A stretch of 64,000 nt of DNA from an uncultured Sphingobacteriales bacterium (GCA_937991535.1 CALKHN010000110.1:1-64000), one strand, 5' to 3'; positions 27,074-36,330 are shown, numbered from the stretch's first letter. Numbers and translations are program-made. The notes: generated by a model not told the origin, from the letters alone.

Positions 27074-30000
27074 TTAAAAATTTGCTCTTATTCCAAAGGA
27101 TATGCTTTTTGAAGGAGGGGCCCCTTGCTCAGAGTAATCAGGGTCAATTTTTTCCTTATTTGCTCGCCAGATTATTCCTATGTTATTTATAATACCGAAC
27201 AATTGTAGTTCTTCAAATGCTAATTTTTTATACCCTTTTTTCCGCAAAGTATATCCCATATTTATAAATTGAAGCCTAATATGATCTCCCCGAGTAGCCA
27301 GAATTTCGGAATTTGAATAAAAATCATCTCTTGCACTATTCATTGGGTAAACCATTGAAGGAACAGAAGTAAAAGCCTCATCGCCTGGCTTTGTCCAACG
27401 ATTGGCAAAGTCAGAATGCCCTTTATTGGCGCTGAACAACAGGCTATAGTTTATTGATTCTCGTTGAAAGAAGTAACCCAATTTGTAGATTATCCTAACT
27501 GTTAGAGAAAAATCTTTCCAGCTTAGAGTATTTCCCAATGAACCGAAAACCTTTGGAAGTCCAGGCCCAATATATGTTAAGTCAGAAATTTTTACATTAT
27601 TGCCCATTATGGTATTATAATCGGTGCTTTTTTGCCCATTTAAATAACCTTGAGGATCCCCTGTGGCGGGATCAAGTCCAGCCCATTTATAGGCGAAATA
27701 TGAAAAAATAGGATAGCCTTGAACAGCTACAGGATTACCTCCAACAATTGAACTTACTAAAGTATTAGGGAGAGATGGTGATGATATTTTGTCCTTATAG
27801 AGATTTAATATGAAATTACTTATCCACTTAACTTCACCATCCAAATTGATGGTGTTGATTTCAATATCCCAACCGTAACCTTTCATACTTCCAACATTCT
27901 TAGTAATAAATGTTCTTCCTAAGCCAGTTGTTACATCCAATGGAACACTTCCATACAAGTCAACCATTCTTTTTTTGAAGAACTCAATACTACCGGTTAT
28001 CCTTTCGGATTCGGCTCTAAAATCTAAACCAATGTTTAGCATGTTAACTTGTTCCCATTTTAAGTCCGGATTAACAAAGTTTTGTATTTGGCCAATCGGG
28101 GATTGAGTAAAAGGATTAGTTCCAAAATAGGAAAAGGTTGTTGAAGCGACCCTACTGGGATCAACATTCCCACTATGTCCATAGGTCACTCTTAATTTTA
28201 AGTAGGGAATAATTTCTGACTTGTAAAATCTCTCTTTCGATAATTCCCATGCACTTCCAACCGACAATAATGGTTTCCATTTGTCATTTGTGTTTAGCCC
28301 AAAAATATTTGCAGCGTCTCTACGACCACTTATAGAAACTGTATATATATTTTTGTAGGAATACGCTGCATTAGCATAAATTGATATAATCCTATTGTTT
28401 GTTTTTGAAAAGCTCGCTGGATTAGGAATAAAGTTATAGTTGCCATAAACGTAAAGCGGAAATAAAGGATACTGTGTTTTATAATCTACGTTACCATAGG
28501 TAAGAATGTCGTTGTTATAGCCATATGTCCTGTAGTTATAGCCTTCATTAATGGCTTCATTAACTTCGGCACCCGCTAATGCAGTAACTGTATGTTTGCC
28601 AATAGTTTTATTAAAGTCAATTTGTCCTCTGATATTTTGTGTAGTCAGTTTATTATCGTATAGGTCCAAGATATCCCCTTTTGGAATATTGTAGATTACT
28701 GTCCCGGTGCTGTAATCTAAATCAGAATATGTATTAACCAGGTTTCTTAAAAAATAGCTGTTCACATCATGCAAAATAGTATTTTCTAATTGTTGTCTTT
28801 CATATCTGTATTTGATGTTAATACTCAGCGATTTTAAAACTTTATATTTTAATCCAATAACTGCATTTAAATCCTGCTGCGAGGTGATATTACTTATGTG
28901 TTTATAATCTTCCAAAGGATAATATTTCCACGGTAGTAATTTGCCACCTCCGAGGGTATCTATATATTCTTCTCTATAGTAGTCAATATAAATTGGTAAA
29001 TGGTCTCCTTTGCTGTCAGCAAATTGGGTATATGGAGGAAGTTCTCCCGAAAATAAACTGATACTACCATAAGAAGGACGCCCTTCTACATTCTTGCTTT
29101 GAGTATAATAAATAGCTGTATTTATCTCTAAATTTTGTAATGGCTTATACGTATTATCCCAGCGTATGTTGAAACGGTTAAATCTTGATGCTAATACGTC
29201 CAGGTTTTTATCAAAGCCAGATGAAAGTATCCAGGCCAGGTTGTTTGTTCCTCCTCTCAAATTAATAGCGTATTGTTGGTTGACCGCTTTTTGATAAAAA
29301 TATTTTTTGAACTCTTCTCTCACGTCATTACGGCGAAGCGAATTTATTCTAACATCAGCTTCTGAAGCTGATATAATTCCCCGTTGCTCGTCATAAAGAA
29401 TATTAACTACCGGTGTTAGAGCATAATAGTCCGGGTATGGAAGCTGGTCATTATAAAATCCATTCGTAAAAAGATATTTTTCAACATCTATAAAATCATT
29501 TGTGGATATCGTTTTTATAGAGGAGAGATTGGGCTTATCTATAAATGTAATATTTGTATTTAGTTCAAGCCTGACTGGCTGATTAAACTTACCTTTTTTT
29601 GTAGTAATTACAATTACACCATTACCTGCTTTAACACCCCAAATTGAAGCCGCTGCGGCATCTTTCAATATTGTGATGTTTTCAATATCATTTGGATTTA
29701 TATTGTTTATATCGCCGGTATATGCAAAATTATCCAATACAATCAATGGATCTTTCGCAGTTCCTGAAAGGTTACTTGTACTTAAGCCTCGAACAATAAT
29801 ACTATTGTTGCCAGTTGAAATTCTTTGCGGAAAAGCTGTTAATCCATTAGAGAAATACTGCAATCTATTTAAAATCGTTGTTCCAACGACTTCATTATAC
29901 CTTTTATTATCTATTTGAGTAAAAGAACCAGTGCTTCTTTCTTTGGGTATTTGTTCATACCCTGTATTTAGGTTTACTTTTACTTCTTTCAATGAACGAA

Positions 30001-30364
30001 TTTTGGTTTTTAGCTTTATCGTGAGTTCGGTTTGATCATTGATACTTAGCTCTGAAGGAATAGTGCCTACACTTGTAAAGACCAATAAATCACCCTTATT
30101 AATACCTCCTATTGAGAAATATCCTTTGCTGTTAGTTGAGGTAGAAATCCCTTTGTTTTTAACAGTTACCGTTACGCCTTCAATTGGATTGCCATCTTCA
30201 TCTACAACATGACCATGCAAATCAATGAATATTGATTCCTGAAAGGAATTATTGGCACTTACTTGGGTATTTAAAAAGAGGAAAGAAAATAAGTTTAGAG
30301 TGACTACTATTATTTTAAAAACTACTTTACTATAAAAAAAGTTGTTGAATACATTTGACTGCAT
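27074..30364 (-). CDS. SusC/RagA-family TonB-dependent receptor
   Basis: A 1096-aa outer membrane receptor. It has a signal region (about 1-38), a carboxypeptidase-regulatory-like domain (HGHVVDEDGNPIEGVTVTV), a plug domain (IIVRGLSTSNLSG, IENITILKDAAAASIWG) and a C-terminal 22-strand barrel ending FGIRANF. No STN domain is present, so it is not expected to signal through FecR directly. It pairs with the SusD downstream. With TlpA and DUF6520 neighbours it may import a peptide or thiol-related compound rather than a glycan, but the substrate cannot be read from sequence. Confidence 0.94.
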   Translation of the reverse strand: MQSNVFNNFFYSKVVFKIIVVTLNLFSFLFLNTQVSANNSFQESIFIDLHGHVVDEDGNPIEGVTVTVKNKGISTSTNSKGYFSIGGINKGDLLVFTSVGTIPSELSINDQTELTIKLKTKIRSLKEVKVNLNTGYEQIPKERSTGSFTQIDNKRYNEVVGTTILNRLQYFSNGLTAFPQRISTGNNSIIVRGLSTSNLSGTAKDPLIVLDNFAYTGDINNINPNDIENITILKDAAAASIWGVKAGNGVIVITTKKGKFNQPVRLELNTNITFIDKPNLSSIKTISTNDFIDVEKYLFTNGFYNDQLPYPDYYALTPVVNILYDEQRGIISASEADVRINSLRRNDVREEFKKYFYQKAVNQQYAINLRGGTNNLAWILSSGFDKNLDVLASRFNRFNIRWDNTYKPLQNLEINTAIYYTQSKNVEGRPSYGSISLFSGELPPYTQFADSKGDHLPIYIDYYREEYIDTLGGGKLLPWKYYPLEDYKHISNITSQQDLNAVIGLKYKVLKSLSINIKYRYERQQLENTILHDVNSYFLRNLVNTYSDLDYSTGTVIYNIPKGDILDLYDNKLTTQNIRGQIDFNKTIGKHTVTALAGAEVNEAINEGYNYRTYGYNNDILTYGNVDYKTQYPLFPLYVYGNYNFIPNPASFSKTNNRIISIYANAAYSYKNIYTVSISGRRDAANIFGLNTNDKWKPLLSVGSAWELSKERFYKSEIIPYLKLRVTYGHSGNVDPSRVASTTFSYFGTNPFTQSPIGQIQNFVNPDLKWEQVNMLNIGLDFRAESERITGSIEFFKKRMVDLYGSVPLDVTTGLGRTFITKNVGSMKGYGWDIEINTINLDGEVKWISNFILNLYKDKISSPSLPNTLVSSIVGGNPVAVQGYPIFSYFAYKWAGLDPATGDPQGYLNGQKSTDYNTIMGNNVKISDLTYIGPGLPKVFGSLGNTLSWKDFSLTVRIIYKLGYFFQRESINYSLLFSANKGHSDFANRWTKPGDEAFTSVPSMVYPMNSARDDFYSNSEILATRGDHIRLQFINMGYTLRKKGYKKLAFEELQLFGIINNIGIIWRANKEKIDPDYSEQGAPPSKSISFGIRANF

Positions 30365-30422
30365 CTTTAAATGATTTGAGATGAAATAATATTATCCTTG
30401 ATTCATTTTGCGATAAGTAGGC

Positions 30423-31721
30423 TCATTGGGAGTTTTCTTCTCGAATAATAAAATAAACAAGCTCCTTATTTTCCTCTTTCAAGCTAAATCCGTATTTGTT
30501 CAGTGTTATTTTTAAGTCCTCTAAATCCGTTATTACATCAGGTAGTTCTATATTTATTTTCTCTGTAAGAAGAGTAGAATCCAAAATTGGTGTTGATATT
30601 TTATTGTTTAAATATTCAACAAGGACTGAAACCGGGTAATTTTTTATATACTTGGGCGAATTGTCATTCAAATTGATTTCGGGATTTCCCTCGTGAGAGA
30701 TTGCTTTTCTATTCTTTTTATCATATTGAAGTATGAGACACTTTGCTTGTCTATTTTCGAAATAGGCTTGCAGTTCAAAATACCTTTTCAGATCTTCTTG
30801 CATCATTTTGCTAACTTTCTCTCTCGGCGCAGGCGGGGTAATAAGTTCATAGCAATATGTGTTATCAAATTTCCAACTGTCCCAATCTCCTTCATTATTG
30901 TATTTTAATGGGTTTTTTACCTCTAATAATATTCTGTTTTTTGGAAAACTGAATACTTCTGGATATGCTGTTTTATATAGTGCCAGTATTGAAGTGTTTA
31001 TAGCGTATATGCGAGACACTCTTTTATTTCTATCGAATATAATTCTACTTGAACCGGAAAGTCCATCAGTATATCCGCTTAAAAGTGAACGAAAAATTAA
31101 GTTATTGCCATTACCCCCATTTCCATTTATAAATAAGGGACTATCCAAATCAAAATCTAAATCATTTTTTACCGGAAGGAGGATATTCTCTTTGTTCAAT
31201 AGAGATCTAATATTCTTGGCATTTACATGCTCTGATGATGTGATTTCTTTTATGCTCCCTGTTTGATCAATCCAAACATAGTGAGGGATCATTTTGTGTT
31301 TAAAAAGAGCATCTAGCACAGTATCGTAAATAATATAGGGAAGCTGATATTTTTCTCCGCTTTTTGTTTTTCTCTTCTCAAAAAAGGCTTTTATTTTTTC
31401 TTCTTTATCATTTGTATTTTTAGCATTAACCAGTAATACGAGCAACTTTCCTTCAAATTCTTTTTGTAAAGAATCCAACTTAGGAAAATTATGCAAACAT
31501 GAAGTACACCACGTCGCCCAGAAGTCCAGTATCACCAGCTTACCTTTCAGATCAGATAATCGGATTTTAGAAACGGGGTAATTATATACATTGGTAAGTT
31601 CCAGGTCAGCGGGAATAGTGTCACCAATAGAAAGTGGGCGGATATTACCCGGAGAGTTTTGGCAATAGCCGGTAAGTACTGAACATAAGAGGCCCAGTAA
31701 GCAATATATTCGTAAAATCAT
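30423..31721 (-). CDS. TlpA-like thioredoxin-domain protein with long C-terminal domain
   Basis: A 432-aa protein with a signal peptide (about 1-20), a TlpA/AhpC-TSA domain at residues 30-170 with the active site FWATWCTSCLHNFP, and a 250-residue C-terminal extension of unknown fold common in Bacteroidota TlpA proteins. It probably reduces or isomerises disulfides in the periplasm. First or second gene of a minus-strand operon with SusC and SusD 58 and more bases downstream. Confidence 0.88.
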   Translation of the reverse strand: MILRIYCLLGLLCSVLTGYCQNSPGNIRPLSIGDTIPADLELTNVYNYPVSKIRLSDLKGKLVILDFWATWCTSCLHNFPKLDSLQKEFEGKLLVLLVNAKNTNDKEEKIKAFFEKRKTKSGEKYQLPYIIYDTVLDALFKHKMIPHYVWIDQTGSIKEITSSEHVNAKNIRSLLNKENILLPVKNDLDFDLDSPLFINGNGGNGNNLIFRSLLSGYTDGLSGSSRIIFDRNKRVSRIYAINTSILALYKTAYPEVFSFPKNRILLEVKNPLKYNNEGDWDSWKFDNTYCYELITPPAPREKVSKMMQEDLKRYFELQAYFENRQAKCLILQYDKKNRKAISHEGNPEINLNDNSPKYIKNYPVSVLVEYLNNKISTPILDSTLLTEKINIELPDVITDLEDLKITLNKYGFSLKEENKELVYFIIREENSQ

Positions 31722-31827
31722 TGCAAAATCAGTTAAATAAAAAAGCAGGTTTGACTATTAAGTATACCGGCAGGCAGGAGGCTACCATGAGAAAATAACC
31801 CCTGCAGCCGGCATAACAAAGGGACGG

Positions 31828-31977
31828 CTACACCGGGCTTTTCGGCTTACGTGCAAAAAGAATTTGATAGAAATGAAGTGCTGCAAGAATGGTTGCAGAG
31901 ATCAGGAAGGCCACATACAGTGCATATCCTGAAGTACAGGAGCTAATTGAACCGGGTATATGGGCAGTTTCCAGCAT
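31828..31977 (-). CDS. Possible small single-helix membrane protein
   Basis: A 49-codon frame beginning MLETAHIPGSISS, with one strongly hydrophobic helix (YALYVAFLISATILAAL) and a basic end (FARKPKSPV). It lies 106 bases upstream of the TlpA gene on the same strand. Short size and one-helix design fit a small membrane peptide of this locus, but I recognise no family. Confidence 0.4.
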   Translation of the reverse strand: MLETAHIPGSISSCTSGYALYVAFLISATILAALHFYQILFARKPKSPV

Positions 31978-32307
31978 TCTTGCAAATTATTTTAAGCAAG
32001 TCTGGTGTAAGCGAAGCTGCCAGGAGTGAAAAAACCAATAAGGCGGGCCCCGTCTTACCGCACTGAGGCACCGCGAGGGCCTTGAACCGATAAGCTGATA
32101 GGAGCCCACCCTATTGGTATAGAGCAGGCTTGCACTACCATCTCGGTTCGTCGAAAATTCGCGGTTTTCAATGCGAGACTTGTAATGAAAGCACTCAAAA
32201 TCAGTATGAAGTGCCTCGAAAATACATAAAATTTGCTCCTTACACGTATAAGGGGCATTAACCTGCTGAAAGGTACGTTATAAATCAGCCTTTAGAGAAA
32301 ATTGCAG
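31978..32307. other. Leader interval without a supported gene
   Basis: The minus strand has a 67-codon frame at 32055-32258 with poor composition. Several small inverted repeats are visible (GCACT with AGTGC near 32192-32216, and TGCTCCTTA near 32236 with a partial complement). This could be the untranslated leader of the TlpA operon. Confidence 0.3.
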
Positions 32308-32364
32308 GGGTGTAAAATAGCCGAAAAACGGGTGTAAAATACACCCTGAAATTGTGTAAATTTG
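32308..32364. promoter_or_regulatory. Promoter and operator-like repeats before the Xre-toxin operon
   Basis: GGGTGTAAAATA occurs twice as direct repeats (32308-32319 and 32330-32341), and the second is part of the palindrome GGGTGTAAAATACACCC (32330-32346). TAAATTTG at 32357-32364 matches the Bacteroidota -7 element TAnnTTTG, 18 bases before the HTH start. The layout suggests autoregulation by the Xre protein directly downstream. Confidence 0.6.
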
Positions 32365-32382
32365 CTATAACTTGAATGCCGG

Positions 32383-32847
32383 ATGAAGAAGGTTAAAGAT
32401 CGTCATATTGGAAGAAATATCAGGGCTATCAGGCAGCTTCGGGGCATGAAGCAGGAAACTTTTGCCCGGCAAATGGGTATTGCACAACAAAATGTATCAA
32501 AAATGGAAAAGAAAAAAGAAATTACGGATGAACAACTTGAACAGGTGGCTAAGGTCTTAAAAACAACTACCGACGCTATCAAGGAATTTGACGAGAATGC
32601 AATTATAAATAATAACATTCTTAATGAACAGGTTAATAATTATAATATAAACCCTTTGGAGAAAGTAGCTGAGTTATTTAAAGAATTACTTCTGACCCGA
32701 GACTCTGAAATCCAAAGACTAAAAGAAGAATTGGATGAATACAAAACCGGCGCTCGCAAGCCAATTAAAATGAAAACTTCCAAATCAGCGGCGACAAAAC
32801 CGCTTCATAGCGTTGACGGAAATGGCAAAAAGGTAGCAGTGCAATAA
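32383..32847 (+). CDS. Xre-family transcriptional regulator
   Basis: A 154-aa protein. Residues 8-62 form a Cro/Xre HTH (GRNIRAIRQLRGMKQETFAR, GIAQQNVSKMEKKK); an Asn-rich linker and a coiled coil (EIQRLKEELDEY) follow, then a basic tail. It is the first gene of an operon with a RelE/ParE-type toxin-antitoxin pair and is probably the repressor acting at the repeats upstream. Confidence 0.88.
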   Translation: MKKVKDRHIGRNIRAIRQLRGMKQETFARQMGIAQQNVSKMEKKKEITDEQLEQVAKVLKTTTDAIKEFDENAIINNNILNEQVNNYNINPLEKVAELFKELLLTRDSEIQRLKEELDEYKTGARKPIKMKTSKSAATKPLHSVDGNGKKVAVQ

Positions 32848-32865
32848 CAGAAACAAATTATTGTT

Positions 32866-33081
32866 ATGGAGCTAATAATTGATTTTGATAACATTAAAGA
32901 CTCTTCAAAGAGAGAATGGTTAATTCGCACCCTTAAACTGATGGGTATTGGGTTTCATACCAAAGAAAAGCCTCAAACATTAGAAGAATATAATGAAGAG
33001 CTTGAAAGGGGGGATGCTGAAATTGAGAAGGGGAATTTCACAACAATGGATGATCTCTTAAAAGAGATTGAAAAATGGTAA
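32866..33081 (+). CDS. Antitoxin of a RelE/ParE-type pair
   Basis: A 71-aa acidic protein (MELIIDFDNIKDSSKREWLI) with a C-terminal amphipathic tail (TTMDDLLKEIEKW) of the type that wraps the toxin. Its stop overlaps the toxin start by 7 bases. It lies 18 bp after the Xre gene. Confidence 0.82.
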   Translation: MELIIDFDNIKDSSKREWLIRTLKLMGIGFHTKEKPQTLEEYNEELERGDAEIEKGNFTTMDDLLKEIEKW

Positions 33082-33365
33082 TCTTTTGGGAAAGTGAAGC
33101 TAAGAGAGAGTTGCGAAGAGCTTATGAGTATATTCTGCAAGATTCGTTTCAGAATGCGGTTACAGTACGCCAGGCAATAATAGATGAAGTACTTAGCTTG
33201 CCTTCTAATCCTCAAAAATTCAATCTTGATAAATATAAAAAAAATAATGATGGTAGCTGGCGTGCTTTTGAAAAGTATAGATACCGAATTTCGTATCGCG
33301 TAAAGAAGAATGAAATACGAATAGTTCGCTTACGACATACCAGCAGATCTCCACAAACGTATTGA
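33075..33365 (+). CDS. RelE/ParE-family toxin
   Basis: A 96-aa basic protein with the RelE/ParE fold pattern: IFWESEAKRELRRAYEYILQ, the SLPSNPQKF loop, WRAFEKYRYRISYRV and the final RIVRLRHTSRSP. Members either cleave mRNA on the ribosome or poison gyrase; which one applies cannot be told. It overlaps the antitoxin gene and is downstream of its own Xre regulator. Confidence 0.9.
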   Translation: MVIFWESEAKRELRRAYEYILQDSFQNAVTVRQAIIDEVLSLPSNPQKFNLDKYKKNNDGSWRAFEKYRYRISYRVKKNEIRIVRLRHTSRSPQTY

Positions 33366-33516
33366 TTTTTATCCGGAAAAATACTTCTTAAAGACTTGGG
33401 TTGCTGATAATACAAGTGCGGTGTAAACAATACGGAAAATGAAAGGTTATTTTTATTTCTATTCTATATTCAAATCGAGTAGGAAGGTAGCCATTAATTG
33501 ACTACCTGTCCTCTCA

Positions 33517-33550
33517 CACCACCGTGCGTACCGTTCGGTACACGGCGGTT
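33517..33550 (-). ncRNA. Group II intron domain V
   Basis: A 34-nt hairpin with the conserved lower stem, two-base bulge and GAAC-type loop typical of domain V, the catalytic core of the ribozyme. It is 2 bases past the maturase stop. Confidence 0.8.
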
Positions 33551-33552
33551 TG

Positions 33553-34827
33553 TTAGAATAACTTTGTTTGGTGTTCTGTTTTCCAGTAGTAATAGTTGGC
33601 AAATCCTACATATTGCAAGCCTGCAAAGTATTCGTTGTTTAATGCACGGCATAGTATGGGACTATGTGCCACTCTGCAATGACCTTTTCTTGTATTGCTC
33701 CATTCATACGCCTTGCTGCTTTTAATCCCCAGCTTTTCTAAGTTTACCCGTTTGGTTTTGGGCTTCTTCCATTGTTTCCATATCCCTATTCTTAATCTTG
33801 TTCTTACCTTCTCATCCAATTCTTTCATCTTGCTTTTGGCTTGGGCTATCCAATAGTAATTCACCCATCCTCTTATCACGGCTTCCACTTTCTTTATCTT
33901 TTCCTTTGCCTTCAATGGGTCGTTGCGTTTGGTTTGTTCCTTTATCTTTGCTTTTATGCGCTTTAAAGATTTTGGAGCTATGCGTATCTCCCATCCCTTT
34001 CTGCTTCTGTAAAAAGAAAAACCTAATAGTGTGCTCTCATTTGGACGGCTTATTTTACTCTTTGTGCGGTTTACTTTTAATTTCAGTTTACTTTCTATGT
34101 ATTCTGTGATTGTCTCCATTACCCTTGCGGCGGATTGCTCACTCCTTACATAGATACTGCAATCATCTGCGTACCGTACAAAGCGATGACCTCTTGCCTC
34201 TAACTCTTTATCCAGTTCGTTTAAAACAATGTTTGACAGCAACGGGCTTAGCGGACTGCCTTGCGGCGTGCCTTCTGTACGCGGTATTACTACGCCTTCT
34301 TCCATGATGCCTGTGTTTAGATAATTGCGTATCAGCTTTAAGGTTCGCTTGTCGCTTATCTTCTTCATCAGCAGACCCATGAGTTTGTCGTGGTTTACCC
34401 TGTCGAAAAACTTTTCTAAGTCCAGTTCTATTATCCATTCCTTTCCTTCATTCAGATTCGCCTGTGCCTGCAATACTGCCTGATGCGCATTGCGCCTTTC
34501 TCTGAACCCGTAGCTGTTCCCGGAAAATTCTTCTTCATACTTCGGGCTTAACCATTGGGCAATCGCTTGTTGCAATAGTCTGTCTGTGACCGTAGGTATG
34601 CCCAACATTCTTGTGCCGCCCTCTGGCTTGGGTATTGCTACTTTGCGCACTGGCTGCACACGGTAATTGCCCGATAAAATATCTTCCCTTAACGTTTGCC
34701 AGTGGGCATTGAGGTAGTCGCGAAGTTTATCGGTCTGCATACCATCAATGCCACCGGCTCCCTTATTGGCAGTTACCTGCCTGCAGGCTTTTTGTACGTT
34801 CCGGATGTCTAATATTTCTTCAAGCAT
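33553..34827 (-). CDS. ltrA: Group II intron reverse transcriptase/maturase
   Basis: A 424-aa protein with RT motifs in order: KGAGGIDGM, RMLGIPTVTDRLLQQAIAQ, SYGFRERRNAHQAV, IELDLEKFFDRVNHDKL (first catalytic Asp), TPQGSPLSPLLSNI, FVRYADDCSIYV (catalytic YADD) and LGFSF. A GIIM/X maturase domain follows (VIRGWVNYY, RIGIWKQWKKPK, RKGHCRVAHSP). No HNH endonuclease domain is present, consistent with class C introns. It is intact, so the intron may still be mobile. Confidence 0.96.
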   Translation of the reverse strand: MLEEILDIRNVQKACRQVTANKGAGGIDGMQTDKLRDYLNAHWQTLREDILSGNYRVQPVRKVAIPKPEGGTRMLGIPTVTDRLLQQAIAQWLSPKYEEEFSGNSYGFRERRNAHQAVLQAQANLNEGKEWIIELDLEKFFDRVNHDKLMGLLMKKISDKRTLKLIRNYLNTGIMEEGVVIPRTEGTPQGSPLSPLLSNIVLNELDKELEARGHRFVRYADDCSIYVRSEQSAARVMETITEYIESKLKLKVNRTKSKISRPNESTLLGFSFYRSRKGWEIRIAPKSLKRIKAKIKEQTKRNDPLKAKEKIKKVEAVIRGWVNYYWIAQAKSKMKELDEKVRTRLRIGIWKQWKKPKTKRVNLEKLGIKSSKAYEWSNTRKGHCRVAHSPILCRALNNEYFAGLQYVGFANYYYWKTEHQTKLF

Positions 34828-35393
34828 ATTACTAAAAAAAAGTTCTTCCAGGTGTTGCTCTCTTTAATTGTACATTCAGGCTCAACTCCTTCTCAGGTTT
34901 TACTTTCAGCTTCCGGCTTATCCTCGCCCGAGATAGTTCGCTTATGTGTTTCGGTTGTCGGGCGCCTGTACTGTAAATTTTCTGTTTGCTTCACCATTCT
35001 AACATTCAGTCCTTCGTCCTTCCGTGAGTCCTCCGCCTTGTCCAATGTCGGGGGACGGCTCGTTTCCGGCTTACTACGACCTCTGCTGACTTCTGCTCCT
35101 TAACCATGATTGATTGGCAGACCTCTCAGGGTAAGTTTATTTCTTTCCACTCATGCAGCCTCTGCATTTACATGCTTACATTCCGTGTAGTGGAGGACTT
35201 CTGCTTGTTATGCAGCATTTTCCATGTAAGCCTGCCTTATATGCAGTTCCTGTTCGTAGGCTCAAGTGTTTGCCGCCTGCTTCCTTCAGATTCCACTTCG
35301 CAGTGGACACCCTTGCTCTTGGCTAATGATACGCACTACATCGCTCATTCGGGACTTCCACCCTATAGATCATAAACATGCCTGACGCACATA

Positions 35394-35425
35394 AAAAGCC
35401 CCGGGCAAGACTGCCCGGGGCTTTT
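35394..35425. terminator. Bidirectional terminator hairpin at the intron insertion site
   Basis: A perfect 14-bp stem (AAAAGCCCCGGGCA and its complement) closes a 4-base loop, with T runs on both strands. It lies 4 bases outside the intron 5' end. Before intron insertion it would have followed the toxin gene by about 120 bases, so it probably ended that operon. Confidence 0.92.
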
Positions 35426-35540
35426 GCTAACCTATGAAAAACACCATTGTTAAGATAAAATCTAATATTTATAATTACAAGGAAAGCAAGGATTAATTAA
35501 ATTCACGAATAACCCCAGAAATGACTTAAAAGGCATATAC

Positions 35541-35633
35541 ACCGACACAATACCGACAGTCTATTTTATTATCTATTGATAATCAACCATTTAATTACAA
35601 GTAAGAGTAATTTATACCGACACTATACCGACA
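35541..35633. repeat. Paired ACCGACA repeats
   Basis: ACCGACA occurs at 35541, 35552, 35616 and 35627, i.e. two pairs with an 11-base period within each pair and 75 bases between pairs. One helical turn spacing suggests a protein-binding array, but they could also be remnants of a longer repeat. No gene uses this stretch. Confidence 0.5.
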
Positions 35634-35634
35634 T

Positions 35635-35760
35635 TTATAAGCGTTTTATTTTGATTTTATAATAGCCATTTTTCCTTGAGCCTATCCGTTCCAGCAATCC
35701 TAAGTTCCGAAGTGTAGCAATATTTCTCTCAATTGTTCTTTGAGTAGGTATTGCATTTAG
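35635..35760 (-). pseudogene. C-terminal winged-helix stump (Fic/RecG-like regulator type)
   Basis: A minus-strand frame reads PTQRTIERNIATLRNLGLLE followed by RIGSRKNGYYKIK and a stop. This is the final winged helix commonly found at the end of Fic-family and AAA-type transcriptional regulators. The rest of the gene is missing; the fragment ends exactly where a toxin-antitoxin remnant begins on the other strand, marking a deletion or recombination joint near 35760. Confidence 0.6.
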
Positions 35761-36158
35761 CAGCCAACGACGGTAAAATGGTAAGCGTGGTAGAAGCAGA
35801 TAGGCAAATTCAAAAGGTTTTACAATCTGTAAGACGTAAATGAGTTATCGTTACATTTATGATCCTGTTGCTGCTGATGAATATGGTGAGGCGTTTGATT
35901 GGTATGAAGAAAGAAGCTCAATAGTAGCAGACGGACTGATTCTGGCGGTTTAGGATGCTATAACTGCAATATGCGCTAACCCAGACCGCTATCGGAATAC
36001 ATACAAAAATCTTCGTGAAATAACGCTCAAAAAATATCCCTACAACCTGAATATATTATATTGATGAAGCCAGGAAACTTATTACCATTATGCCTCTCTA
36101 TCACCAGAAGCGAGATCCCCAGGAAAAATGCCGCAATAGGAAAAACAGGGGAAAATAA
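35760..36158 (+). pseudogene. Broken antitoxin-toxin pair (RelE/ParE type)
   Basis: The first 27 codons (MVSVVEADRQIQKVLQSVRR) are the tail of an antitoxin whose TGA overlaps the ATG of a toxin at 35840. The toxin reads MSYRYIYDPVAADEYGEAF and then continues, but has an in-frame TAG at 35951 and a frameshift near 36063, after which YIDEARKLITIMPLYHQKR completes the RelE-like C-terminus. The original gene order was the usual antitoxin-toxin overlap. It is not a copy of the intact pair at 32866-33365. Confidence 0.8.
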
Positions 36159-36330
36159 ATTTAGTTAAGCTCATTAAAGTAACCCCATAATAAACCACTC
36201 AACAATACAGAAGAAAGTGAGTTAAAGCAGGAAATTCATGTTAGTTGACTCTGCAAGGGCAGGTATTGCCGCGGCTATAGCTGCATGCTTAAATGCATAT
36301 CATTAGCCGAGAAATTCCTAAATTCCATTT

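Larger units (their letters stand above)
33478..35390 (-). mobile_element. Group II intron (class C type) with maturase ORF
   Basis: On the minus strand the intron begins GTGCG at 35390, right after the terminator hairpin at 35394-35425, and ends near 33478 (boundary good to a few bases). Domain V is the 33517-33550 hairpin (GGTAC paired with GTACC inside ACCGTG and CACGGCGGT) and domain VI the GGTAG...CTACC hairpin at 33486-33506. The maturase ORF lies in the expected domain IV. Insertion at the base of a terminator is the habit of class C introns. About 560 bases upstream of the ORF are ribozyme domains I-III, and frames there are not genes. Confidence 0.9.

Noticed and set aside
32055..32258. 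Minus-strand frame of 67 codons
   Set aside because: Composition not protein-like; more likely part of a leader with small inverted repeats.
34852..35375. Two plus-strand frames of 83 and 89 codons
   Set aside because: They lie antisense in group II intron ribozyme domains, which explain this sequence.
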